Assembly: GCF_004027225.2 (NCBI RefSeq)
Contig: NC_044278.2
Span: 58,893,743-58,957,742, forward strand
Length of the DNA: 64,000 nt
Direction: 5' to 3'
DNA from: Strigops habroptila
Taxonomy: Eukaryota; Chordata; Aves; Psittaciformes; Psittacidae
The translations under genes and the position numbers were made by a program. The notes below the pieces were generated by a model that was not told the origin of the DNA, did no database searches, and saw only the letters and a program-made list of their open reading frames with translations. Shown piece by piece: positions 35,668-47,400 of the stretch (within the stretch, counting starts at the first letter, position 1; each line of letters begins with the position of its first letter).

Positions 35668-38145
35668 CAGAAATTTCACAGAGGGATGACAGCAGGCTCA
35701 GGAATGGTGACGTGACTGTAAAGGGCCTTTTCTACACTGGCTGACCACTGTGGACTGTAACTACAGTCAGCAATAGCTCACTCCAAAACAGTGAGAAGGA
35801 CTGCAGTGTGATAGTGCTGCAGCCCCACAGTAAAAATATATGGCACTGAACACAACTGTAAATGTAAGCTTTCTTTCATAAATTATTATTTCTGTACTAT
35901 TTTTATTATATTTGTTATATTTTGCTGTGATGTTGAGGCATACATGTGAACGCTTTGTTCTTTGCACTGTATTTCTTCTAGAATATTTTTATACTTGTTT
36001 TCTAGAAAAATATTTAAAAAGGGAACTCTGGAGAAAGTTTGCAGTGTAATTTTTCTGTGCAGTCCAGTGAGACAAATCCAAAGTCTTTAAACAAGTCACC
36101 TCCTCCTGTGGGAGCATCAAGGAAGTACCATGGGAGACTGCTACACTGGGTATGCCAAAGGAGTTGAGAAAAGAAGCAGCACTGTGTCAGGGCATCTCCA
36201 TCATTCCTGCAATGAGAGAAAGCATTCCCACCAGTTGTGAAACATTTCTTACTTGGAGCATATTGCTGATCCTGTCTGGTGCTGGTCACTCATGGGTCCC
36301 ATTGAATCTGTTAATATCATTGGTGCATTGCAATTGTAAATCAGAGTCCTGGTTGTCACAGCTGGTAGACTTCCAGGGACTTCGAAGTCTTTCCTTTCTA
36401 GTCCTCTGGCTGCTAACTCTCCAGGGTTCACATCACTTACTTACTTTCACGGCATCTTGCAGTCTGTAGTTAAGTTAAATGCAGTGGTTAGTGTTAAGAG
36501 AAGCTGAGTAGGAGATCCACTGATTTGGTGTTCTGCTGACTTCATTTGGCCTTCAAGTTAAAAAAAATGTTTTTTTATAATGCTAATTGAGTAGCTCATC
36601 TGCCAGATTTCTTGTTGGAAGGGGACTTCAAGAAACACTGCTGTTAACAAAACCAGTATACTGAAAAAAAAACCAACCCAACTCTTCTGCAAGCAGGCTG
36701 AGCATTATCTACCTAATTTTGTGTTGGGTCCAAAGCCTTCAGCGGAGAGACTGGTGGTGCTGTGGGGCAGAAGTAGAAGATAGTGCCTCATGTAGAAACA
36801 GAACATCAAATGGCATCACTGGCTGTATCATGGAAAAGTTTGACACCCGCAATGGGGATTTAGTTCAGATCATTATAAGCTTTTGAAGCAAATTTCCCAG
36901 TTGCCACTACTTGTTGCCTTCTGCTTTGCACTACAGAGCATCAGAGGTGAACGCACTGGATCTCTTTCCACTGGAAGTCAAGTGGAACGTATTCTCCACC
37001 CATGAAGGGACACTTGGTCTGTGAGACCAGTTGGTCTGAAGGAATCCCCTCCAAAACACATGCAATGTGGATATGGGGTCCTCAGCACTAGTTGTTTTGG
37101 GGTACATCTCTGTTCCCACTAGTCTGCCCTGTTTCCCAGCACAACCAAATCAGTGGCAATTTGAGTAATTTGTCAGTAAATTAAATTTACTCACTTATAA
37201 TGTATGTAATACAGGCTTTAGCAGCTTTTAGTCAAAACTACTATGTTCATACACTTTGTTATCCTAACACTAAACATGATAGTTTTTGTGGAGGAGAGAA
37301 GGGGCTGACCTTTTAAAAAAAAATGTTCTATAAGGGTGAATGTTGCATTGGAGGAGGATAACGTGGTTGTCCAGTAAATGCCTTGCTGGCATGAGTAAAA
37401 CAAATGTCAAATACAAGACAACTCAAGATAGAGTTTTAGACACATGATGTGTCTCAGACCTTCTTCTTTCTGCTGTTATTATCTGCTAAATTATGTCCAT
37501 GCACTTAAGGGAGAGAAGTTTCTAAACAAGAAGGCAATTTGCGTGTTCCTCCACCAGATGTCCCTACTGTGAGCCCTGCAGAGCCCATTTATTTACACGC
37601 CAAGCAGTTCTGTTCCCAGGTGAGACAGGACCAGTGAGCGGTGCCAAGTGTGGTGGTATCTGAGGTGCCAGTTGCACTGGGGAGGCAGGCAGGGAGTGAG
37701 GGCAGGAGAGGAAGGTATGGAGTGGGCTCTTCTGCATGCCCAGGGTGCCACCATCTCACCCACCTGATGCTGTTTATTTGTGCTGCCTAAAGTTTTTTTT
37801 GGTTTTTTTTTGACAGTGAGAAAAAGAAATCAGAGTGGCTGGATAAATAATATACTTAGAGAGGGCTTTTATTCCTTAACAGAGAGATGCTGTGGCCGAG
37901 GTTTATCTAGGTTGAAGGAACCTGCAGAACCGGTATCTTTATACAAACTCCAGGTCGGTCTGTAATACAAGGAACAGGACAGGCACATTAGGGCTTTTAA
38001 AACGACATCTAAAAGGCAAATGAAGCAGCCCTGAGGAAGAAGCAGCCGTGGTTATGAGCAGCACGAATCAACAAGCGTGAGCGTTGCATACCTTCACGCA
38101 CCCACTATGTGCTATATCTGTAATAAAATAGTCGCAGCTGCAGAC
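35668..38145. other. IL18RAP 3' UTR and intergenic gap to SLC9A4
   Basis: Only about 2.5 kb separate the IL18RAP stop from the SLC9A4 start. I found no AATAAA close to the stop; an ATTAAA at 37180-37185 is a distant candidate. The stretch 37620-37760 is comparatively G-rich. An AT-rich ATAAATAATATA at about 37843 could be a TATA-like element of SLC9A4 but lies some 300 bp before the start. No repeat or other gene recognised. Confidence 0.45.
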
Positions 38146-38407
38146 ATGGGCTCTGCCACACTTGCACATGCAAAGCTTTTGAACTGGTTGCTCTTGCTGT
38201 CAAGCCTGGTATGCTGTTCTGCTGCTGCTTATGTGGATGAGCCCAACCTGAGCAACAGCTTCTTGCCTCACTATGAACCTCATCAGGGGGGTGCTGTTGG
38301 CTCTTCACAAGATACGAGGCTACATGTTTTCACAGTGGACTATGGCTATGTGCAAATTCCCTATGAAGTTACGCTTTGGATCCTCCTTGCCTCTCTTGCA
38401 AAAATAG
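38146..38407 (+). CDS. SLC9A4: SLC9A4 coding exon 1
   Basis: Residues 1-87. Hydrophobic N-terminal segment ([14 protein letters not shown]), a variable luminal loop, then [20 protein letters not shown], strongly conserved in NHE2 and NHE4. Ends in phase 1 before GTAAGT. Confidence 0.9.
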
Positions 38408-41400
38408 GTAAGTAGAAAATGGGATCTTGGGTCCTCCTACACCAGCAAGATGTTAAAAGCATACCATGTAACCTAGTATCTTCCATGCATTTTTGTAGCT
38501 GGGATTGTTTTTAGAGCTTCTGTCCTCAAAAGAACAGGTGTGTTCATTACCATGGCAATGACAAAATTCCACCTCTAAATTCTTCCAGCTTACTTAAGTA
38601 AATTTATGACTTCTAACCCTCGTGTCTCTTGGGTTGTCTAGGCTAGTGAGTAGCAACGGAGCTGCCCTACACAGTGCTGTCCATCCCTTTTTCTAGTCTT
38701 TAAACATCACAAGTTATGAGAATTTACAACCTGCCACAGCTGTAGAAATCAGTAACGCCAGCTGAGACTAAAAGTGAATTGAATTTGGGGGAGAAAAGTG
38801 GGAAGAATTCTTCCACTGTGCAAATAATAGGAAATGTTTCCCTATGAGTCTTTGTTTTACATGTTTGCTCTTTAGACTTTCTCAGAAAGTAATACCAGAA
38901 GAGAGAAACTGAGAATCTAAGTGAGTGTAGGTCATTAGAGATGTAGGGTAAGTGCCTTTTCAGTACATACCAGTACATCCAGCTTCTATTAGAACTCCCT
39001 GTAGGTATCTGAATGAAGAAAGACAACTCATGGAGAGGTAGGAACTGCAATTAACGTGTCAAAAATGGCTCACCACGTGTCTTGCACATTTTCATAGCGG
39101 GGCTCAAATTATTTTGACCATTCAGAATTAAGGCAGCAACATCAAATAAATGAAGAAGATAGTAATAAGGTGAAGAGCTGCACACATGTGATCTCCCTGT
39201 CCTTTTGATCTTTCCATGGGATTTTCAAATGTTACTATAGAACAGGCTGGGAGATTGAACTGATGATTTTCTGGAGGTGGCCTGAAAATAAACATTTTTC
39301 ATGTTATAGTCACACAACAGACAAATATTGCTACCACTGACCATGATTTGCCAGCTTTATAATAGCTGATGATCTCAATCCAATTCCTATAAATGAATTC
39401 TTCACTGCTAAAATAAAAATAAAAATTTTCACAAATCAAATTTGCTGTTATAGTGTCAGCAGTGTGTTAGCAGTGAGCATATTGATCAATTTCGTTATTC
39501 ATCACACATAAAAACACAGGACTTTCCATATGATAATATCCTTGTTTTGAGCAAGAAGTAGATACTTTAGAAGAACTGTGTGGTGCCTCCCAAGCATCCT
39601 CCCAGGCAGACCTGTTCCTTAGCCGGGGGTTTTCAAGTAATATTATTTTCATTGAACAGTGTGGAGCTGCTGACTTCAAATCTATTTGGTAGAAAGAGTT
39701 AGTCTGAATAATCTGGTTACCTAGGGAAGAAGATTTCCAAACTTAAATTTTTCAGTGTTTTATTCAGGCATTATCTTCTTTCTGGATTTCAAGATTCCAG
39801 AGTGGGAAACATTTCCGAGACCTTGAAAGGCAAAACAATCCCCTTATCCCGTAACACTGACAGAAGACTTGAACAAGACTTTTTTAATTAGAGAAGTAGA
39901 TGAGTAGAGTTAACATACTTTTCTGTAAAAACAAAAAATCTCCTAAATAAATTTTTAAAATAACATAAAAATATTTTTCTTTTTCTTCAGTGTTGAATAT
40001 AGATAATTGGAGGGTTACCGAAGTGCAGTTACGGCATTAACTTCTAGCTATGGGATGAAGGTTGACCTAGCCTCAGGCATGGAGACACAGCCACTGGATT
40101 TATAGATTTCTTAGTCTCCTTCATTCTCATTCTTGTAAATTCTGAATAATTCTTAAATTTCTAGCAAAAAAACTCTTTCATTTGCCGTATGATTACACAG
40201 TTCCTGGTACAGTAACTAGATGAGCCATTGCTAGACATTATCTTAGTATTGGTATCAGTATTTGTGTCAGATGGGAAGAATTACATGAATGCAGTTGCAC
40301 TAGCAGTACATTGAGGTGGGCAGGAGATTCACACCCACAACATTTATATTGGTAAGTATGGCCCTTTTTCTGTAAAACAGCTTGGCTACATCTATGCTTA
40401 TAAACTAACAAGCACCCTGTCGGGAAGCTGTGTGTGACTGTCTACACCATATCAGTGCTGATGTGCTCCTTCTCAGCTCTGGCTCCTATTGACAAGCCTT
40501 CTCCCAGGCAGTGCCCAGGCAGACTGTGGGCTGGGATCTGTTCCCACAGGCAATTTGGATGTGACCACTACTTGCTGGGGTAGGGAATAGAATGTGGCTG
40601 TATGGATGAAGCCTGAACCTTTCTGCTTTGAAAATTCTTTGGCCTGATTAATTTGCTAGTGTAGATTCAACCTTTATTCTAGTGAGGGAAAAAAACCAAA
40701 CCCTTAGGATGCATTATTTTCTCAGATATTTGATTGCTGCTGGTAGTTATTTCAGCCTGGCTGAAATCACTGGTTTTGTTTCAATAAACTAACTCATGGG
40801 GTTCTTTACCCTATGTAAAAACAGCAGTTTTCCCAGAAATGCAAGGTTAGTCATCTTGTACAAAGCCTTACATTATTGTGGCTTGACTCCTGCTGCTTTG
40901 CATGTGTTATTGTTCATGAGTACTCAGTCCCTCTGTCTGCAGATGACCTGGAGTCCATTTAATGCTTCAGGGGAGTGCTGAAAGTGGAGGGACCTGAGCA
41001 GATGATGGCATCTGGGCTGCTCCCTTGAACTTCTCCAGGTTCCTGGTCAGCCCAAACCCAGCAGAAGCTCTGCAGCCAGTGACCCTCCACAGCACTGGGG
41101 GGGAAGCTGCCTTGGAACCTGCAGCCAGGAAGAGGGATCTCTTTGAGATGGAGGGACAATACTGTGCCTCAGAGGTCTGGCAGTAGCAGTTTGGCAGCAA
41201 GGACTCTTGAAGCATGTTTTCTTTCCAAATTGTGGAGTACAATTTCAAAGAAGCTACTGCATTCTTAGAAGCAGAGCTTAGACTCAGTCACACTTGCTCA
41301 GAAATTGAGCTGGGGAGCAGGTAGACAAGAGGTTCATGGCCAAACTCTTCCCCTGCTTTAGAGGTACAAGCCTGGGAATGTTTAATTTTGAAGGGAATGG

Positions 41401-44400
41401 TACTGCCTGTTTTCACATTTGAAATCTAAAGAGCAAAACCTGGCTGTCTGAAGACAAAGTATTCAAAGGCAGGCAAACATCTGTCTGACATCAGGTTAAT
41501 TTAAATTGGAATAATACCCTAATGTTTTATTCAAGGTTTCCACCTCTATCACCGATTACCAAGACTCATGCCCGAAAGCTGCATCCTGATTGTCATTGGA
41601 GCACTAGTAGGAGCAATCATTTTTGTTTCAGATCACAAATCTCCACCGGTGATGAACTCAAGTATTTACTTCTTGTATCTCCTTCCACCCATTATCCTAG
41701 AAGAGGGTTATTTCATGCCAACTCGCCCATTTTTTGAAAACTTTGGGTCCATCCTGTGGTGGTCTTTGCTGGGATCTCTGCTAAACTCATTTGGAATAGG
41801 CCTCTCCCTCTATGGAATCTGCCAGATAGAAGCCTTTGGCCTGACTGACCTGGACCTGCTGCAGAACCTGCTCTTTGGCAGCATGATTTCAGCTGTGGAT
41901 CCTGTAGCAGCCCTGGTAGTTTTTGAAGAAGCCTCCGTTAATGAGCAGCTTTACATGATGATCTTTGGAGAATCATTGTTAAATGATGGCATCACTGTGG
42001 TGAGTTTCTTTCTACTCTTTGTCTTCCCTTCTTTGGGCTCTTGTGGCTTGTACGGTTATTTAGCAAAAAACAAGAGCACTTCTAAGGAGATCCTAGATAC
42101 CTTATTTATGTTATGGATACTCTATTCCATCACACAAAACTAATTTAATGTATGTAAAGATTACATCTTGTATTAACTCTTTCAAAAGCATATTGTGTTA
42201 GATCTACTGGGAGAGCGAAGCATTAGACATGTGCATTAGACTTCACATCTTGCTCTTGCATTCACTTAAGTGAATGGATAAGCTAAAGCTAATTTTGCTG
42301 GTAAGATCACTGTAAGACCTACGAAAATTCTTGATATTGTGCAATCAAATAAATAGAAAATGGTACTGCTTAAAGACTGAAGGCAGCAGGGGTAGAAATA
42401 CAGCTGACCTTCCTTGTCACATGCCTTAGAGAGCCCTCTGCAAAAAAACCCAACCAAACCAGATGTGAACAACCTCTGGGTGCTGCACTCCTTCCTCCTG
42501 CTTCTCCTAGGAAATTCCCCAGAGACCTTAGACAGGAATTCCAAAAGCCACTAATAACTTTGCTTAGCTCCGTTTCTATCAGTAAAAAATTTATATCTGA
42601 AATTCACCTTTCTTGGATGTCTTAAGCATCCAGAAACAGTGCTTCTGCAATAGGAGAGATTTTGTTTGTTGGGGGTTTGTTTGCTTGTTTGGTTAGTTTG
42701 GTTTTTTGTATTTTGGGTTTTTTAACAGGAAAAAGTTCTTTTTTACCAAACTCATTTTGCTAATACTTTTCTAAAAGTTTGCTAAAACTTGGAAGAACCT
42801 GAAATTCTAGCTGCAAACCACAACTGACAAAATCACTTAGAACACACATGTTTTTCCAGGAAGAAATTTCAAGCAGGAAATTCATTGCACAGAAACCAAC
42901 AGGACTGCTCATGTGCTGCAAGTTAACTGCAGGTTAAGGAGTTTTGCTAGATAAGATCTTTACAGAATTTTAATCACAGGAATCTAGAATACATAAAAAC
43001 TATTCAGATGCTGTTATACATGAGGTACAGCACAACTTGGACTTCAAAATCTGTACAGAGTTCACTGCTGAAAGGCTTCATGGCAGAAGCACAGCTTGTG
43101 AGCAATGCAAAAAGGAAAAGGAATGAAGTCATTTCTCGCAGCCACAGCCTATTGATCATAAATCCTTCCTCTTGGTGAATCAGACATGTAGGGCTGATGT
43201 AGAACTAAGGAATAAATGTTATTTAACTTTACATGCAAACTGCTTGTGTGTTACAATTGTAACAAAACAATTCCAATCCATCTATCACTTACACTCGTCT
43301 TTTTGGTTCCTTCACGTGCAAACCTCAAAAAATAATACCTTTTCCTCACAATGGAAAAGCTTGTTTCACCCTTTTTTTGACTGGCTCTCTACATTGCCTT
43401 CCTTTTGTTTCCAGCTGATATTTATGATGTAGATCCAAATCATGTTATTTACATGAGCTTTCAGTCAGCATCCTGCCACAGCATAAATGTGTAGTGACAG
43501 AAAGCCTTTAGAACAGTGGTATGTAGGCATTCCTCAGCAACACTAGGTAAATTAGCAAAAGAGATGAAAGGGCTGTACACAGGGAGTACAGTTGGCTACA
43601 CCACTGCGAGTTCCGTTTGCCCCACGTCCCCTCATTTTTTGGGCTCTTCTCACAGCAGCTGTGTTGCAATCAGTTTGTCAGCTCTTGCTGATGCATCCGA
43701 GCATCACCCACATCTCATCAATTTTCAGGACATTGAGATCTTTAGAATCTCTACCTAGCTTCATTTTTGAGAAGACTAAAGTAATTGTCACCTGCATGGA
43801 GCCCAATAGGTGTATTTCTCCTCTCTGATACCCCACTTGGTTTTTTTAAAGGCTTTAAAACTGTGTATCTCAGGTGTCTCAGTTCCTCCCTGTTTCTCTC
43901 TTAACAGTTTCCTTTGAGTTAACTGTATGTGTCTAAAAAGATAATATCACCAAGATATACTAAGCATACATTTTTTTTTTCATTGTTTAAATACAAATAT
44001 CCCCTGGTTCTCTCCAGTCTGCTTATCAGCTTGAATATATTTTTTTTTTCCCCCACCAGGAAAAACTGGTGCGAATTTTCTGAACTTGTGTATTATTTGA
44101 GGCAACAGTAGCTCTTTCTCCTATATTTAGTTCAATATCCTGGTATAAAAAATTTTCAAAATTACAGACTGTGGCATGAGAATGATGACTTAGGAGTTGC
44201 GCATTTGACTTAAGGGACTGGAGAAAAAAGTGGATAACTTACCTTTTCCATCCATTTGTACCTTTTCCTATTCTCCTCAGTAGGGCCATGTCTGTGGATG
44301 GAACAAAAAGGCTCTAGGTCCTGTTAAATTCCTCTTTTCCCAGTTGCTTCTGAGTGGACTTTTAGCATCAGAAAAGTGCAGACAGCAACAGGACTGGTCT

Positions 44401-47400
44401 TAGCATGTATCATACACTAGTGGAATTTCAAAGCCCTGTTTAAAACGGTGACATTGGTAAATCCAATGCAGATTTCATTCAAACCTGAGTACAGGTGGAG
44501 AATGTGATTTTGCTGGGAAGTGTTTCAGGCATTTGAAGCTCTGCTCCCACACATACACAGACCGTTTCTGTCTCAACAGGAGCTGAGCACCTGTGTGCAT
44601 CAGGAAACGGACTATTTCCCCTTACTACTTCATCTCTGAGGCCTGATTTTAGAAACACTGAGAACACCTACGCATCATGCTGTAGTCAAAATGAAGTGAC
44701 AGTGACTATTTTCTCTAATGGTGCCCTCTCTTCTTTGTATGTAGTAGCAGAGCAGTTAAGGAAACTTACTGCATGATAGAGGTGAAAGTAAAATTAATTT
44801 CTTTATTTGAGGAGATTTGACTTTACTCTCGATGTTTCTGAGGAAGGCTTTGACAACTGGGATGTATGGGTGCTAGGAAGGAGGATGGAGGTATTTTCTG
44901 TGTTTAGAGTAAAATTAAATACATGTGGTCAGGAAGAGTTATCAGGATGGAAAGAAAGAGTTATCAAGTCTGCCTGTGTTGGTGGTTAAGGCAGCCACTT
45001 TAAAATCTTTTTTGCAGAGCTTCTGATGTGGATGGTATGTGCAATGTATGTATCATATAGGCAGCTGTAGCAGGGACCTGTCTCCATGGAGGTTCCCCTG
45101 TGGACGACGGTGTCATGCTCTCTCTTCCTCCCCCGGCTCGAACAGCCACCCAGTGGTACACCACTACATGGTAATGTCCCCTCCAAAAAACCCAAAACAT
45201 GACATTCTCAGAGTTGTTAAAAAAGGCCAGCTATCAATACATTCCTTCTTACAAAGGATGCCTTACAAAGACATCCTAAGCTGATTCAGGCTTTCCTACC
45301 ATGTAAAAAATTATAGTACTCAATATATTGGCATAAAAACTCCAGTGTCTAATCTGCTCTGATAAGACTCTACCTGAAATACTGCAGCTCTGGAGTCCTC
45401 AGTACAGGAAAGACACGGACCTGTTGGAGAGGGTCCAGAAGAAGGACATGAAAATGATCAGAGGCATGGAGCACCTTTCCTATGAAGACAGTCTCCTACT
45501 CTTCTCAGCCTGGAGAAGAGGAGGCTCTGGCGAAACCTTATTGCAGCCTTTTCAGTACTTAAAAGTGGCCTATAAAGAAAGATGGGGAGAGACTTTTTAG
45601 CAGGGCTTGTTGTGATAGGATGAGGGGTGATGGTTTCAAACTAAAAGAGGGGAGATTCAGGCTGGATGTGAGCAAGAAATTTTGTACATTGAGGGTGGTA
45701 AAACACTGGAGCAGGTTGCCCAGATAGGTGGTGGATGCCCCATCCCTGGAGACATTCAAGGCCAGGCTGGATGTGTTTCTGGGTAACTTGATCTAGCTGA
45801 AGCTGTCTCTGCTCATTGCAGGGCAGGTTGGACTAGATGACCTTTGAAGGTCTCTTCCAGCCCAAGCCATTCTACGATTCTGTGATTCTACATGGAGCTT
45901 TATTTGTATGATGCAGCTCAGGATGTTGTACAGAACAGTTTACTCCAAAAAAAAAAGTTATAAAAAGAATTATGTCATATTTCCATAATTTCCATTTATT
46001 GCCATCAGTTATATCATAGAGACACTTTAGGAACCAGAAAAAGGAAGAAAAATTTACTAAGTCATTTCCTGAGGGTAATTTACTTGACTCATAAGTCAGC
46101 ATAGATTCATGCCTTGGTATCATTTCTAAAGAATCACAAGTCTTAAGAGGTTGAAGTCTGCAAGAAAGGGGGGACAAAGAGAAAACAGGCTTTGTAATTA
46201 AATGCTATATGGTAAGTACAGTAAGAGTTACTTACTGTGGAGACATGAACCCTCTTTTCCTTATCTGCCACTGAAGGCCTAATTTCATACATAGCCATCA
46301 GGAAAAAGCAGTTCTGGATATTTTCTCGTGTGAAACGTTATGTTGTGCTTTCTTTGTTCTTCAGAAATATTAGCAATGAGACCAGGATGTGTAACGGCTC
46401 AAGGCCATATGTTCCCAGCAGTAATTTAAGATTAGGTAGTAGCTGGGGAATAATTATTATCCTAATGAGCTTGACTCTTCTACCTGCAAATATCTGCTTT
46501 AATCTTCTTAATAGCCTTCTGGAATTAACTATATGAAGAAGAAAGACCAAAGAAAACCAGATAAGGCAAATTATTTTGGTCCATTTTTGACTAATGTTTT
46601 GGTGCAACAACTTTGGTGAGCTGGTGTCTTTAAACATTCCCCGAATTCTCTTGGAAACTGAAAGGTGACTTTCACGTGTTACACACTCCCTGTAAACACA
46701 TCTGACAGGACTTAATATTAACCGACTGTCAGCAACCTCTAAGACATTTTTATTACTATACCACCTATTACTGTGGAAACTTTCTATTAGTTTCTAGGAG
46801 ATGGATGAAAGTGGAATATACTGAAGATTTTTCATCACAAATTTCTGCAGAGAAGAGATTATTGATAATGACAAACTTATCTGATCTAAACTAAATTACC
46901 TTTACAGACCAAATTATACAATGCAGGAAATTAATTCTTTCTTCTAATCTGACATTGTTTTCCTTTTATTTTTGTCATTTCAAGCTTTCTAGTCAAAATA
47001 TATGTGTGAAGAGTCTTTAGGCCATTTAAAGCACCACAGCTTTTGATTCCCACTTTGCAATTGAGGCAGAGTTCCTGTCATGTGAGGATAGAGAGGCTGT
47101 ATTTATCTAGCTAGAGAAAATACGAAACTGAGGCTACCATTTTCCCTTGCCTTGCCTTGCCTGCCCCTCCCTCTACTGCTTCCTTTCCCATTCTCAGTGA
47201 TTCATGATTTTTATGCATCAAATACTACTGAAAAACATTCAACATTCCACAGTCTATCTAATGGAGTGTGTCTACTCTACTGATAATGCAATCTAAATGG
47301 AATTTAAATCCAAAGCATGAATCTTAGCCACTGCCCTGCCCCATCCTGAATCAGAGAGAGCATGGAGCGTAGAGCATGAGGTTGATAAGGTACACAGCTG

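Noticed and set aside
37180-37185. ATTAAA as the IL18RAP polyadenylation signal
   Set aside because: It is about 1.5 kb after the stop and has no distinctive downstream element; kept only as a weak candidate.
38077-38106. SLC9A4 N-terminal extension from 38077
   Set aside because: The codon at 38077 is GTG, not ATG. The ATG at 38107 is possible, but 38146 has the better context and a family-like hydrophobic N-terminus.
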